Shown here: piece after piece, positions 28,792 through 37,601 of the stretch
How the letters are laid out: the number at the start of each line of letters is the position of its first letter
Position numbering within the stretch: position 1 is the first letter of the stretch
Assembly: GCF_015680705.1 (NCBI RefSeq)
Contig: NZ_JADNYP010000002.1
Location: 62,001-126,000 of the forward strand
Length of the DNA: 64,000 nucleotides
Direction: 5' to 3'
Source of the DNA: Pseudomonas fulva
Lineage (GTDB): Bacteria > Pseudomonadota > Gammaproteobacteria > Pseudomonadales > Pseudomonadaceae
The notes under the pieces: generated by a model
Told to the model about the DNA's origin: nothing
What the model saw: only the letters and a program-made list of their open reading frames with translations
Databases searched by the model: none
Program-made: the position numbers and the translations under genes

Positions 28792-29690
28792 TGAACAGCC
28801 AGCTGGAAGCTTATTGCGCGTACCTGCGCAACGAGCGCCAGGTTTCCGAGCACACGCGCTCGGCCTATCGGCGTGACCTGGAAACGGTCATGGCCTATTG
28901 CGAACAGCAAGGCATCGGCAGCTGGAGCCAGCTGGAAATCCGGCAGCTGCGCCAGCTGGTGGCGCGCCAGCACCATCACGGCCAGTCCGCGCGCAGCCTG
29001 GCGCGACTGCTTTCGGCAGTGCGCGGCCTGTACCGCTACCTGATCCGCGAAGGCCTGTGTCAGCATGACCCGGCCAGTGGCCTTTCGGCCCCCAAGGGCG
29101 AGCGACGCCTACCCAAGACCCTCGATACCGACCGCGCCCAGCAACTGCTCGACGGTGGCGTGGACGACGATTTCATCGCCTGTCGCGACCATGCCATCCT
29201 GGAACTGCTCTACTCCTCCGGCCTGCGTCTGTCGGAGCTGACCGGACTCGACCTGGAGCATCTGGACCTGGCCGCCGGGCTCGTGCGGGTCTTGGGCAAG
29301 GGTGACAAGACCCGCATCCTGCCTGTGGGCCGCCAGGCTCGCGAGGCGCTGCAACGCTGGCTCAAGATGCGCGGCATCGCCGCTCCCCGGGACAATGCCC
29401 TGTTCCTGGGGCGCCATGGTCGACGGCTAGGCCCACGGGCCGTCCAGATGCGCCTCAAGGCGGCAGGCGAACGCGAGCTCGGCCAACACCTGCACCCACA
29501 CATGCTCCGCCATTCCTTCGCCAGCCACCTGCTCGAGTCATCCCAGGACTTGCGTGCGGTCCAGGAAATGCTCGGTCATGCCGACATCGCCACGACCCAG
29601 ATCTATACGCACCTCGACTTCCAGCACCTGGCCGCGGTGTACGACAGCGCCCACCCACGGGCCAAACGCAGCAAAGGCACAGACTCATGA
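28791..29690 (+). CDS. xerC: Tyrosine recombinase XerC
   Basis: This 299-residue recombinase acts with XerD at the dif site to resolve chromosome dimers. The N-terminal SAM-like domain covers about residues 1-90 and the catalytic domain 105-290. Catalytic residues are R146 (GLRLSEL), K170 (LGKGDKTR), H237 and R240 ([10 protein letters not shown]), H263 (MLGHADI) and the nucleophile Y272 (TQIYTHLD). The gene is called sss in P. aeruginosa. It is linked by overlapping stops and starts to the genes on both sides. Confidence 0.95.
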   Translation: MNSQLEAYCAYLRNERQVSEHTRSAYRRDLETVMAYCEQQGIGSWSQLEIRQLRQLVARQHHHGQSARSLARLLSAVRGLYRYLIREGLCQHDPASGLSAPKGERRLPKTLDTDRAQQLLDGGVDDDFIACRDHAILELLYSSGLRLSELTGLDLEHLDLAAGLVRVLGKGDKTRILPVGRQAREALQRWLKMRGIAAPRDNALFLGRHGRRLGPRAVQMRLKAAGERELGQHLHPHMLRHSFASHLLESSQDLRAVQEMLGHADIATTQIYTHLDFQHLAAVYDSAHPRAKRSKGTDS

Positions 29691-30385
29691 GCATCAAGCT
29701 GATCACCTTCGACCTTGACGACACCTTGTGGGATACCGCGCCGGTGATCGCCAGCGCCGAGGTCGTCCTGCGCGACTGGCTGCAGGCCAACGCCCCAAAC
29801 CTCGGCGGCGTGCCGGTCGAGCACCTGTATGCCATCCGCGAGCGCCTGGTGCAGGCCGAACCGGGCCTGAAGCATCGCATCAGCGCCTTGCGTCGACGCG
29901 TGCTGTTCCAGGCCCTGGCAGAAGCGGGCTACAGCGAGAAACACGCCCAGGCGCTGGCCAACGAAGGTTTCGAAGTGTTCCTGCATGCGCGGCATCAGGT
30001 CGAAGTCTTCCCGGAAGTCCAGCCAGTGCTGGAAATCCTGCGCCACCGCTACATGCTCGGGGTCATCACCAATGGCAATGCCGATGTCCATCGCCTGGGC
30101 CTGTCCGACTACTTCAGGTTCGCCTTGTGCGCCGAGGACCTGGGCATCGGCAAGCCAGACCCGGCGCCGTTTCGCGAAGCGCTGCAACGGGGCCAGGTAC
30201 CAGCCAGCGCGGCGGTGCACGTGGGCGATCATCCAGGCGACGACATTGCCGGAGCTCAGCGTGCCGGCCTGCGCGCGGTGTGGTTCAACCCGCAGGGCAA
30301 GGCCTGGCAGGGCGAGCAAGCGCCAGATGCCGAGATTCAGCGGCTTTCACAATTGCCGGAGGTAATCGCGCGCTGGAAGCCGTGA
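29687..30385 (+). CDS. HAD-family hydrolase, YigB type
   Basis: This 232-residue protein has the HAD phosphatase motifs: [10 protein letters not shown] (nucleophile D9, acid/base D11), II VITNGN, III the lysine in [10 protein letters not shown], and [21 protein letters not shown] helical cap lies after motif I. In E. coli the gene after xerC (yigB) encodes a phosphatase acting on the riboflavin intermediate and on other sugar phosphates; the same role is likely. The start overlaps the xerC stop by four bases (ATGA). A terminator follows 33 bases after the stop. Confidence 0.87.
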   Translation: MSIKLITFDLDDTLWDTAPVIASAEVVLRDWLQANAPNLGGVPVEHLYAIRERLVQAEPGLKHRISALRRRVLFQALAEAGYSEKHAQALANEGFEVFLHARHQVEVFPEVQPVLEILRHRYMLGVITNGNADVHRLGLSDYFRFALCAEDLGIGKPDPAPFREALQRGQVPASAAVHVGDHPGDDIAGAQRAGLRAVWFNPQGKAWQGEQAPDAEIQRLSQLPEVIARWKP

Positions 30386-30418
30386 ACGCGTCTGGCCAGC
30401 CCTGGCATCCGACAAAAA

Positions 30419-30439
30419 AGCCCGCGACGACGGCGGGCT
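30419..30439. terminator. Bidirectional Rho-independent terminator
   Basis: The stem AGCCCGC/GCGGGCT has a 7-base loop. It is preceded by six A residues and followed by CTTTCG, so it can terminate both the lysA-xerC operon and, on the other strand, sutA with a good T-run (CTTTTTTG). Confidence 0.85.
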
Positions 30440-30458
30440 CTTTCGTTGGCGAAGCCGC

Positions 30459-30785
30459 TTAAATAGGGCGACTACCGTATTTGTTGTCAGGCTTCTTGGG
30501 TGGATCGGCGACGACGTTGGCTTCGACCTCCTGGATCTTGCCACCGCGAGCCAGGAACTCTTCCATGGCGCGAGCCAGGGCGTCACGTTCCTTTTGCTTG
30601 GCCTCCAGGCTGGGCATCTCGTCTACCGAGACGGCCGCCTTGGCCTTGCCCTTGGCAGCCGGAGCAGGGCTGTCATCTTCACCGGCGTCTTCGACACTGT
30701 CGTCAGCCGCGGCCTCGAGAGCCTCGTCGCCCTCGTCCTCGTCCCCTACTTCGAGGTCATCGTTTTCCAGATCATCGTCGCTCAT
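30459..30785 (-). CDS. sutA: RNA polymerase-binding regulator SutA
   Basis: This 108-residue protein matches SutA, which binds RNA polymerase in slow-growing P. aeruginosa and raises expression of ribosomal and other genes. The N-terminal 50 residues are very acidic and disordered (MSDDDLENDDLEVGDEDEGD), the middle is a helix (KQKERDALARAMEEFLARGGKIQEVE), and the C-terminal tail is PPKKPDNKYGSRPI. The gene lies near amtB, as in P. aeruginosa. A -10/-35 pair about 265 bases upstream suggests a long leader. Confidence 0.88.
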   Translation of the reverse strand: MSDDDLENDDLEVGDEDEGDEALEAAADDSVEDAGEDDSPAPAAKGKAKAAVSVDEMPSLEAKQKERDALARAMEEFLARGGKIQEVEANVVADPPKKPDNKYGSRPI

Positions 30786-30816
30786 GTTCTACCCCATGAC
30801 GTGCGCAAAGCAGATT

Positions 30817-31026
30817 TTAGTTGGAGCCAGTGACGCCGTAGACCGGCGACCACCTGCAAAAATTCAATGGACTTCGGGGATCGCCAACGCCTGTCGCCAC
30901 CCATGACACAAGATGGCCAGGCTGCATGACCTGCTCATTGCAGGCACCGACGCAATCCGGAGCCGCCCGGCATTCACCCACCCGGCTGCCATGCCGATAC
31001 CGACGCAACCGGTGGTCACGGGACAT
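30817..31026 (-). CDS. Possible leader ORF upstream of sutA
   Basis: This 69-codon frame starts at an ATG with AAGGGGG seven bases before it, 16 bases after the predicted start of the sutA transcript, and stops 31 bases before the sutA ATG. The product is Arg- and Cys-containing (MSRDHRLRRYRHGSRVGEC) with no recognised family. It may be a regulatory upstream frame or chance; only the ribosome site and position favour it. Confidence 0.3.
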   Translation of the reverse strand: MSRDHRLRRYRHGSRVGECRAAPDCVGACNEQVMQPGHLVSWVATGVGDPRSPLNFCRWSPVYGVTGSN

Positions 31027-31048
31027 GGCTTGGCCCCCTTCGGCGCGC

Positions 31049-31076
31049 ATTCTAGCGCGCCCGAAGAAAAAGCAAA
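31049..31076 (-). promoter_or_regulatory. Predicted sigma-70 promoter for sutA
   Basis: On the minus strand TTTGCT (31076-31071) and TAGAAT (31054-31049) are separated by 16 bases. Transcription would start near 31042, giving a leader of about 255 bases before sutA. The rest of the 488-base gap between sutA and amtB holds only the amtB terminator and a possible leader frame. Confidence 0.55.
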
Positions 31077-31178
31077 GCATCAGAAATACGCTGCGCGCTG
31101 TAAGTTTTGCGCACCTGTCGCGAATAGGGCAGGTAAACCGTTTCCGTTACCCGCAGCGACAATCCGCAGACAAGAAAA

Positions 31179-31196
31179 TGCCCGGAAAACCGGGCA
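31179..31196 (-). terminator. Rho-independent terminator of glnK-amtB
   Basis: On the minus strand TGCCCGG-TTTT-CCGGGCA is followed by TTTTCTTG, a classic stem-loop with T-run, 78 bases after the amtB stop codon. Confidence 0.85.
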
Positions 31197-31273
31197 AAGA
31201 ATCAAGCTCGAGCCACAAGTGCAATGACTATCCCCACGATCATCCTGCAGCTTGTTAACTCGCAGCTAGCCCC

Positions 31274-32596
31274 TCAAAGGTTGTAGCCGCGCTCGTTGTG
31301 CTGGGCGAGGTCGAGACCGACCGACTCTTCTTCTTCGTTGACGCGCAGTCCCATGACCACGTCGATGACCTTGAGGATCACGAAGGTCACGATGGCGGTA
31401 TAGACCACGGTGAAAATCACACCCTTGGCCTGCACCCAGACCTGCATGCCGATGTCCTGTACCTCGCCGAAGCCACCCAGGGCCGGAGCGGCGAACACGC
31501 CGGTGAGGATCGCGCCGACGATGCCACCGACGCCATGCACACCGAAGGCGTCCAGCGAGTCGTCATAGCCCAGCTTGCGTTTGAGGCTGGTGGCGCAGAA
31601 GTAACAGACCACACCCGAGACCAGGCCGATCACCAGGGCGCCCATCGGGCCGACCGTACCGGCGGCGGGGGTGATGGCCACCAGGCCGGCGACCACGCCG
31701 GAGGCGATGCCCAGCGCGCTCGGCTTGCCGTGGCCGATCCACTCGGCGAACATCCAGCCCAGCGCGGCGGCGGCGGTAGCGATCTGGGTCACCAGCATGG
31801 CCATGCCGGCGGTGCCATTGGCGGCGGCGGCGGAGCCTGCGTTGAACCCGAACCAGCCGATCCACAGCATGGCGGCACCGATCAAGGTGTAGCCCAGGTT
31901 GTGCGGCGCCATCGGCGTGGTCGGATAGCCCTTGCGCTTGCCCAATACCAGGCAGGCCACCAGCCCGGCGATACCGGCATTGATATGCACCACGGTGCCA
32001 CCGGCGAAATCGAGCACGCCCCAGTCCCACATCAGTGCGCCGTCACCGCTCCAGACCATGTGCGCGATCGGTGCATAGACCAGGGTGAACCAGACCGCCA
32101 TGAAGATCAGCATCGCCGAGAATTTCATGCGTTCGGCGAAGGCTCCGACGATCAGTGCCGGGGTAATGATGGCAAAGGTCATCTGGAAGGTGACGAAGAC
32201 CGCTTCCGGGAATGCCGCGGTCAGGCTCTCGGGCGTCACGCCGGCCAGGAACGCCTTGGACAGGCCGCCGATGAAGGAATTGAGGTTGAGTACGCCCTTT
32301 TCCATGCCGGTGGTATCGAATGCCAGGCTATAGCCATAGACCATCCACAGGATGCTCATCAGGCCAGTGATGGCGAAGCACTGCATCATCACCGAGAGCA
32401 CGTTCTTCGAACGCACCATGCCGCCGTAGAACAGCGCCAGGCCGGGGATGGTCATGAACAGCACCAGCGCGGTGGCGGTCAGCATCCAGGCGGTGTCGCC
32501 GGCATTCAGGGTGGGGACGGTTTCCTCGGCCAGGGCCAGCCCGGGCATTGCGAGGGACAATAGGGCTCCTGGCCCCGCGATCTTGCGCAGAGTCAT
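31274..32596 (-). CDS. amtB: Ammonium transporter AmtB
   Basis: This 440-residue inner-membrane protein starts with a cleavable signal peptide (to about residue 23, MPGLALAEE) and has eleven membrane helices. The Amt signature is present (DWGVLDFAGGTVVHINAGIAG, with the first pore histidine; DAFGVHGVGGIVGAILTGVF, with the second), as is the outer-gate phenylalanine pair region. It forms a trimer that carries ammonium; GlnK blocks it when nitrogen is plentiful. glnK lies 43 bases upstream on the same strand, and both are probably read from the sigma-54 promoter at 33182-33199. Confidence 0.96.
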   Translation of the reverse strand: MTLRKIAGPGALLSLAMPGLALAEETVPTLNAGDTAWMLTATALVLFMTIPGLALFYGGMVRSKNVLSVMMQCFAITGLMSILWMVYGYSLAFDTTGMEKGVLNLNSFIGGLSKAFLAGVTPESLTAAFPEAVFVTFQMTFAIITPALIVGAFAERMKFSAMLIFMAVWFTLVYAPIAHMVWSGDGALMWDWGVLDFAGGTVVHINAGIAGLVACLVLGKRKGYPTTPMAPHNLGYTLIGAAMLWIGWFGFNAGSAAAANGTAGMAMLVTQIATAAAALGWMFAEWIGHGKPSALGIASGVVAGLVAITPAAGTVGPMGALVIGLVSGVVCYFCATSLKRKLGYDDSLDAFGVHGVGGIVGAILTGVFAAPALGGFGEVQDIGMQVWVQAKGVIFTVVYTAIVTFVILKVIDVVMGLRVNEEEESVGLDLAQHNERGYNL

Positions 32597-32639
32597 GTTG
32601 TTCTTCTCCTGGGGCTTTGGGGTTTGGTGAAGCGTTGGG

Positions 32640-32993
<354 letters not shown>

Positions 32994-33181
32994 TTAGGTG
33001 GACTTGCCCCAGGAAAACAAACCCGTCTCAAGTCTAAGCGCAGCGCCTGGCTTTGTAACGCATCGTTGCCGGTATCCGGTTGATCGACGTGCACAGCCTG
33101 CCGTGCAGAAGGATCCTTGCAGCCTTGCCTGCACAGCTGCTGGTCCGTAGGAGCTGCATCGGTGCATGGCTTGAGCATGAC

Positions 33182-33199
33182 TTTGCAGGTTCCTTGCCA
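33182..33199 (-). promoter_or_regulatory. Sigma-54 promoter for glnK-amtB
   Basis: On the minus strand TGGCAAGGAACCTGCAAA matches the -24/-12 consensus, with GG and GC separated by exactly ten bases. The predicted start near 33173 leaves a leader of about 195 bases before glnK. Confidence 0.75.
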
Positions 33200-33273
33200 G
33201 CTCCATAAAAGTCTTTGGATACAAGCATTTGCTGCTTGGCGGGAGTCTCGGTCCAGCGTTGTCAGGGTTCAAC

Positions 33274-33290
33274 CGCACACTTTCGGTGCG
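33274..33290. promoter_or_regulatory. NtrC-like box, proximal
   Basis: CGCACACTTTCGGTGCG contains GCAC-N7-GTGC, the NtrC (NR-I) half-site arrangement. Its centre lies about 109 bases upstream of the predicted sigma-54 start. Confidence 0.7.
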
Positions 33291-33306
33291 ACCCGTCTGC
33301 TAAGAA

Positions 33307-33323
33307 TGCGCAAAAAGCGTGCA
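33307..33323. promoter_or_regulatory. NtrC-like box, distal
   Basis: TGCGCAAAAAGCGTGCA is TGCGC-N7-GTGCA, one base off the NtrC consensus. Its centre is 33 bases, three helical turns, from the proximal box. It also lies 66 bases before the divergent ubiK-fusion start codon. The 410-base gap between glnK and that gene holds no other feature I can support. Confidence 0.65.
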
Positions 33324-33388
33324 ACGGCAGCTGAAAAAATCGCCGTGCTACAATGATTTTCCATTACCGACCTGCGGAAGAGTCGATC

Positions 33389-34015
33389 ATGCTTGCGCCA
33401 AAAGCCTTTTTCGATGCCATCAGCGACCAGGCGTCACGTCTGTTCAGTGGTGATACTGCGCAGCCGCGCGCCGAACTCGAAGGTCAGTTCAAGGCGCTCA
33501 TGCAAAGCGCCTTCAGCAAGCTGGAGTTGGTGAGTCGGGAAGAGTTCGACAGCCAGATGGCGGTCCTGGCGCGCACCCGGGCTCGCCTGGAAGCCCTGGA
33601 GAAGCAGTTCGCTGCCTTGGAGGAACGTCTTGGCAGTGTTTCTGGCACGCAGGCGCAGAACCTGCAACCCTCTGCCGTTTACCCGGTATGGCTGTTTTCC
33701 TATGGCACCTTGCAGGACAAGGCCGTGCAACTGGCCAAGTTCGGCCGCGAGCTGACTGGCCAGACTGACAGCATGCCAGGGTATCGCCAGGATTGGGTCG
33801 AGATCACCGATGCCGAAGTCGTCGCCACCAGCGGCAAGAGCCGCCACCCGATCGTGTTTCCCAGCGGCAATGCAGAGGACAGCGTGAGCGGCATGGTCTT
33901 CCAGATCAGTGAAAAGGAACTTGCCGCCGCTGATGATTATGAAGTGGCGGACTACAAGCGTGTCGAAGTGACACTGACTTCGGGGCTCACTGCCTGGGTT
34001 TATATTCGTGCCTGA
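33389..34015 (+). CDS. ubiK: UbiK accessory factor fused to a gamma-glutamylcyclotransferase-like domain
   Basis: Residues 1-82 are UbiK (YqiC/BMFP): MLAPKAFFDAISDQASRLFSG, then the coiled coil REEFDSQMAVLARTRARLEALEKQFAALEERL. UbiK normally ends there (about 85 residues) and helps ubiquinone synthesis at the membrane. Here a linker (83-98) leads in frame to a gamma-glutamylcyclotransferase/AIG2-like domain (about 99-208) with WLFSYGTLQDKAVQ, SGMVFQISEKEL and DDYEVADYKRVEV, where E185 fits the catalytic glutamate. The start at 33389 follows GCGGAAGAGTCGATC. The fusion is open throughout with no frameshift signs. In P. aeruginosa ubiK is stand-alone and precedes comM; here comM is 7 kb away. 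Confidence 0.85.
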   Translation: MLAPKAFFDAISDQASRLFSGDTAQPRAELEGQFKALMQSAFSKLELVSREEFDSQMAVLARTRARLEALEKQFAALEERLGSVSGTQAQNLQPSAVYPVWLFSYGTLQDKAVQLAKFGRELTGQTDSMPGYRQDWVEITDAEVVATSGKSRHPIVFPSGNAEDSVSGMVFQISEKELAAADDYEVADYKRVEVTLTSGLTAWVYIRA

Positions 34016-34140
34016 ATGGCCTAGGTGGCGGCTGTATCAGGCCGCATCGACAGGCTCGGCCGTGCTTCCAGCACCATCGGTGGCTTTGTCTTTCGCAAAC
34101 AGCCATTGACGACACCAAGCGCGGCGCCTGCACCACACCA

Positions 34141-34156
34141 TGTTTCACGTGGAACA
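34141..34156. other. parS-like ParB-binding site
   Basis: TGTTTCACGTGGAACA is one base pair short of a perfect 16-bp palindrome and differs by one base from the parS consensus of pseudomonads (core GTTCCACGTGGAAC) and of Bacillus. It lies in non-coding DNA between the ubiK fusion and mqo. Binding is inference. Confidence 0.6.
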
Positions 34157-34465
34157 ATGCAATTAGCGCGCGCTGTCCTATGGAAGCTGTATGCGACGCA
34201 TCTTGTATACCCCAGATTTCATCGCCCGGTCTGTACGACTGGAGCAGGTCCTCGCCCCCAGACCTGCCACTGAAAGCGACGTAGCACATGACTGATTCTG
34301 GTCACAGGAACGCGGCCTATACCGCCAAAATGCTCAGCGACCTGGCGAAAGCGATAATCGACGACCTGCAGATGGCGTGGCCTGGTCATGGGGTCGCTGT
34401 CCGGTCCCCTGACTCGATCGCCGCGCCCTGAGGCAACCTGTCGTCTTGACCGCACCCCCTGGAAT

Positions 34466-34508
34466 TTGATGGGGAGAATAATTCGGTTACAATAGCTGAA
34501 ACGTTTCA
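34466..34508 (+). promoter_or_regulatory. Sigma-70 promoter with Cra/LacI-type operator before mqo
   Basis: TTGATG (34466-34471) and TACAAT (34488-34493) are 16 bases apart. Directly after the -10 box lies the perfect palindrome TGAAACGTTTCA (34497-34508), overlapping the likely start site; it resembles the Cra (FruR) operator, TTAAACGTTTCA in P. putida fruB. The transcript would carry a leader of about 245 bases before mqo. The remaining bases of the 732-base gap after 34015 contain the parS-like site and no convincing gene. Confidence 0.6.
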
Positions 34509-34747
34509 AAGCCCTTGCCTTCCTGGAAGGCAGGCGCGCGGGCGTTCATGTTGCTCAAGCCGCTGAATCCATCCAACAACAAGCCAGCGCTGAAGACATT
34601 ACCCATCGAGGTCGATGCCATCGGCCTTACAAGACCACCGATCGTCCCGCTCGAACCGTCCGACCAGCCACGCTGCCCCAGCATGGGTCGCCGGGTGTCG
34701 ATACGAGCGAACGGCGGGTGGATAACGTACTGGTATTGGATTATTCA

Positions 34748-36385
34748 ATGTTCAAGAAGGCAAGCAAGACCCTGCTGGGTCTGGCAGTCGTTGCCAGCTT
34801 CATGCAGGCACACGCTGAAGAGACCAGGAAGGTCGATGTACTGCTGGTAGGCGGCGGTATCATGAGCTCCACCCTGGGTATCTGGCTCAATGAGCTCGAG
34901 CCAGGCTGGTCGATGGAAATGATCGAGCGCCTCGACGGCGTGGCCGAGGAAAGCTCCAACGGCTGGAACAACGCCGGCACCGGCCACTCGGCCCTGGCCG
35001 AGCTGAACTACACCCCCGAAGACAAAGATGGCAAGATCAATATCTCCAAGGCCATCGAGATCAACGAGGCGTTCCAGATCTCGCGTCAGTTCTGGTCCTG
35101 GCAGGTACGCAACGATGTGCTGAAGAACCCGCACTCGTTCATCAACTCGACGCCGCACATGAGCTTCGTCTGGGGCGATGACAACATTCGCTTCCTGAAG
35201 AAGCGCTACGAGGCGCTGCAGGCCAGCCCGCTGTTCCGTCCGATGCAGTACTCCGAAGACCACGCGCAGATCGCCAAATGGGTGCCGCTGATGATGGAAG
35301 GGCGTGACCCGAACCAGAAGCTGGCCGTGACCTGGACGCCGATCGGTACCGACGTCAACTTCGGCGAGATCACTCGTCAGTTCGTCCGTCACCTGCAGAC
35401 CAAGGACAACTTCGCGCTGCACCTGTCCAGCGAAGTGCAGGACATCTCGCGCAACAAGGACGGTTCGTGGCACGTCGAGTACAAGAACCTGAAGGATGGC
35501 AGCAGCAAGGCCACCGACGCCAAGTTCCTCTTCATCGGCGCCGGCGGCGGCGCGCTGAAGCTGCTGCAGAAGTCAGGCATTCCCGAGGCCAAGGAGTACG
35601 CGGGCTTCCCGGTCGGCGGTTCGTTCCTGGTCACCGAGAACCCGACGGTCGCCATGCAGCACATGGCCAAGGCCTACGGCATCGCCTCGACCGGCGCGCC
35701 ACCCATGTCCGTCCCGCACCTGGACACTCGCGTCCTGGATGGCAAGCGCGTCATCCTGTTCGGCCCGTTCGCAACCTTCTCCACCAAGTTCCTCAAGCAA
35801 GGTTCCTACTTCGACCTGCTCAGCAGCATGACCCTGCACAACACCTGGCCGATGGCTCGCGTGGGTATCGACCAGTACCCGCTGGTCGAGTACCTCGCCG
35901 GCCAGCTGATGCAGTCCGATGACGATCGCTTCGCCGCCCTGCAGCAGTACTTCCCGCAGGCCAAGAAGGAAGACTGGCGCCTGTGGCAAGCCGGTCAGCG
36001 CGTGCAGATCATCAAGCGCGACGAGCAGCTCGGTGGCGTGCTGAAGCTGGGCACCGAGGTAGTCGCTTCCCAGGATGGCTCGATCGCCGGCCTGCTGGGC
36101 GCCTCGCCAGGCGCATCCACTGCAGCGCCGATCATGCTGAACGTGCTGGAAAAGGTGTTCAAGGACAAGGTAGCCACTCCCGAGTGGCAAGCGAAGATCC
36201 GCCAGATCGTGCCAAGCTACGGCACCAAGCTGAACGACTCGCCAGCCAAGGTCCAGGAAGAATGGAACTACACGTCCGAGGTCCTGCAGCTGACTCCGCC
36301 GCCAGTGATCGATGCTTCGGTCGGCACCTACACCGAACCGGCCAAGCCGGTGGAAAGCAATCCGGCCAACGACATGGCACTGTGA
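34748..36385 (+). CDS. mqo: Malate:quinone oxidoreductase
   Basis: This 545-residue FAD enzyme oxidises malate to oxaloacetate and passes electrons to the quinone pool at the inner membrane. The FAD-binding motif [19 protein letters not shown] is at about residues 30-48, followed by [31 protein letters not shown], and [16 protein letters not shown] near the C terminus is conserved. The first 24 residues ([25 protein letters not shown]) look like a signal peptide or anchor, as in other pseudomonad Mqo proteins. The ATG at 34748 was chosen for this; its ribosome site is weak (GGATTATTCA), and a GTG at 34718 is an alternative. A strong terminator follows. Confidence 0.9.
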   Translation: MFKKASKTLLGLAVVASFMQAHAEETRKVDVLLVGGGIMSSTLGIWLNELEPGWSMEMIERLDGVAEESSNGWNNAGTGHSALAELNYTPEDKDGKINISKAIEINEAFQISRQFWSWQVRNDVLKNPHSFINSTPHMSFVWGDDNIRFLKKRYEALQASPLFRPMQYSEDHAQIAKWVPLMMEGRDPNQKLAVTWTPIGTDVNFGEITRQFVRHLQTKDNFALHLSSEVQDISRNKDGSWHVEYKNLKDGSSKATDAKFLFIGAGGGALKLLQKSGIPEAKEYAGFPVGGSFLVTENPTVAMQHMAKAYGIASTGAPPMSVPHLDTRVLDGKRVILFGPFATFSTKFLKQGSYFDLLSSMTLHNTWPMARVGIDQYPLVEYLAGQLMQSDDDRFAALQQYFPQAKKEDWRLWQAGQRVQIIKRDEQLGGVLKLGTEVVASQDGSIAGLLGASPGASTAAPIMLNVLEKVFKDKVATPEWQAKIRQIVPSYGTKLNDSPAKVQEEWNYTSEVLQLTPPPVIDASVGTYTEPAKPVESNPANDMAL

Positions 36386-36433
36386 TTGCCTGAGATGGTC
36401 CGCCACGCGTGGGGCCATTGAAGAAGTTGCATG

Positions 36434-36470
36434 AAAGCCATGCACCTGCTCGTCAGGTGCGTGGCTTTTT
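36434..36470 (+). terminator. Rho-independent terminator of mqo
   Basis: A 15-bp stem with one mismatch (AAAGCCATGCACCTG / CAGGTGCGTGGCTTT) around a 5-base loop runs into a T-run, 49 bases after the mqo stop. The rest of the 328-base gap before the EAL gene shows nothing I can assign. Confidence 0.9.
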
Positions 36471-36713
36471 CATGTCAGCCGCCTGCCATTGGCGCGATGG
36501 CAAGCGCCACTCGAACAACCTGGCGCACGAAATTTCCAGACCCTCGGGGATATCCGCCAACCGGCACGCGTCATACTCAAGACTCATGACGCCTGGAGAC
36601 GGCCCGACGACCCTGCGCTCTGAAGCAAGCGGTCCGAATGGAAGCTTCCTGGTTTCCAACCAAACCAGGCACGCCGAACTAGACTCCCATCCAAGACCTA
36701 CGCGGAACCCGAC

Positions 36714-37472
36714 ATGGGCGAACATTCAAACAAGCGAGCTTGCTCTTCCTGCAAGGATGGCACGGCACTGGACTTCGACTTCAGCATGGCTTTCCAGCCG
36801 ATCGTGGATCTGCGCGACCGTAGCGTCTACGCCTACGAGGCGCTGGTGCGCGGCCTCGATGGCAGCGGCGCGATGGCAGTGCTTGGCCGGGTCAACCAGC
36901 ACAATCGCTATGCCTTCGACCAGGCCTGCCGGATCAAGGCCGTGGAACTGGCCGCACGCCTGCAGATCCCTTGCCTGCTGAGCATCAACTTCCTGCCCAA
37001 TGCGGTCTACCAGGCGGCCAACTGCATCCGCGCCACCCTGGCCGCAGCGCGGCGCTTCGGCTTCCCCACCGAGCGCATCATCTTCGAGATCACCGAAAGC
37101 GAAGAACTGGTAGACAAGGAACACCTCAAGAGCATCATCCACGAATATCAGCTGCGGCGCTTCAAGACCGCCATCGACGACTTCGGCGCGGGCTATTCGG
37201 GCCTGAACCTGCTGGCCGAGTTCCAGCCGGACATCATCAAGCTGGACATGGCGCTGGTTCGCTCGATCGACTCGGACAAGGTCCGCCAGGCGATCACCGA
37301 AGGCATTCTCGGTGTCTGCCGGGTGTTGAAGATCGAGGTGATCGCCGAAGGTGTCGAGACCGTGGCCGAGATGCACGAGCTGCGGCGCCTGGGCGTGAAC
37401 CTGTTCCAAGGCTTCCTGTTCGCTCGCCCCGCATTCGAGACGCTGCCGCAGGTGGATTGGCCGGCCGCTTGA
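36714..37472 (+). CDS. Free-standing EAL-domain c-di-GMP phosphodiesterase
   Basis: This 252-residue cytoplasmic protein is an EAL domain with almost nothing else. All catalytic residues are present: E42 in YEALVRG, N92 in SINFLPN, E125 in FEITESEE, D155-D156 in DDFGAGYSG, K177 in KLD, E212 in AEGVET and Q232 in FQGFLF. It should hydrolyse c-di-GMP to pGpG. A short N-terminal extension holds CSSC (C10-C13), which could bind metal or act as a redox switch. The gene lies 129 bases before the LOV histidine kinase on the same strand, suggesting a light input. No membrane segment is present. Confidence 0.85.
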   Translation: MGEHSNKRACSSCKDGTALDFDFSMAFQPIVDLRDRSVYAYEALVRGLDGSGAMAVLGRVNQHNRYAFDQACRIKAVELAARLQIPCLLSINFLPNAVYQAANCIRATLAAARRFGFPTERIIFEITESEELVDKEHLKSIIHEYQLRRFKTAIDDFGAGYSGLNLLAEFQPDIIKLDMALVRSIDSDKVRQAITEGILGVCRVLKIEVIAEGVETVAEMHELRRLGVNLFQGFLFARPAFETLPQVDWPAA

Positions 37473-37601
37473 CGCCTGTCGATTCCCAGCCTCAGGCCGA
37501 GAAAAGCAGCGCTGCTGGCTGTCCGATATCATGCATCCCTGGCAGCGCACCCGGGCGCCTCGAAAACCGCCAGGCAAACGCATCAGTTTGGAGACAAGTC
37601 G

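Noticed and set aside
31298..32563. 421-codon plus-strand frame antisense to amtB
   Set aside because: The His/Gln/Gly-rich composition is the complement of membrane-helix codons; AmtB on the other strand is certain.
34288..34431. 47-codon frame between the ubiK fusion and mqo
   Set aside because: No ribosome site, no similarity and unusual composition; a chance frame cannot be excluded.
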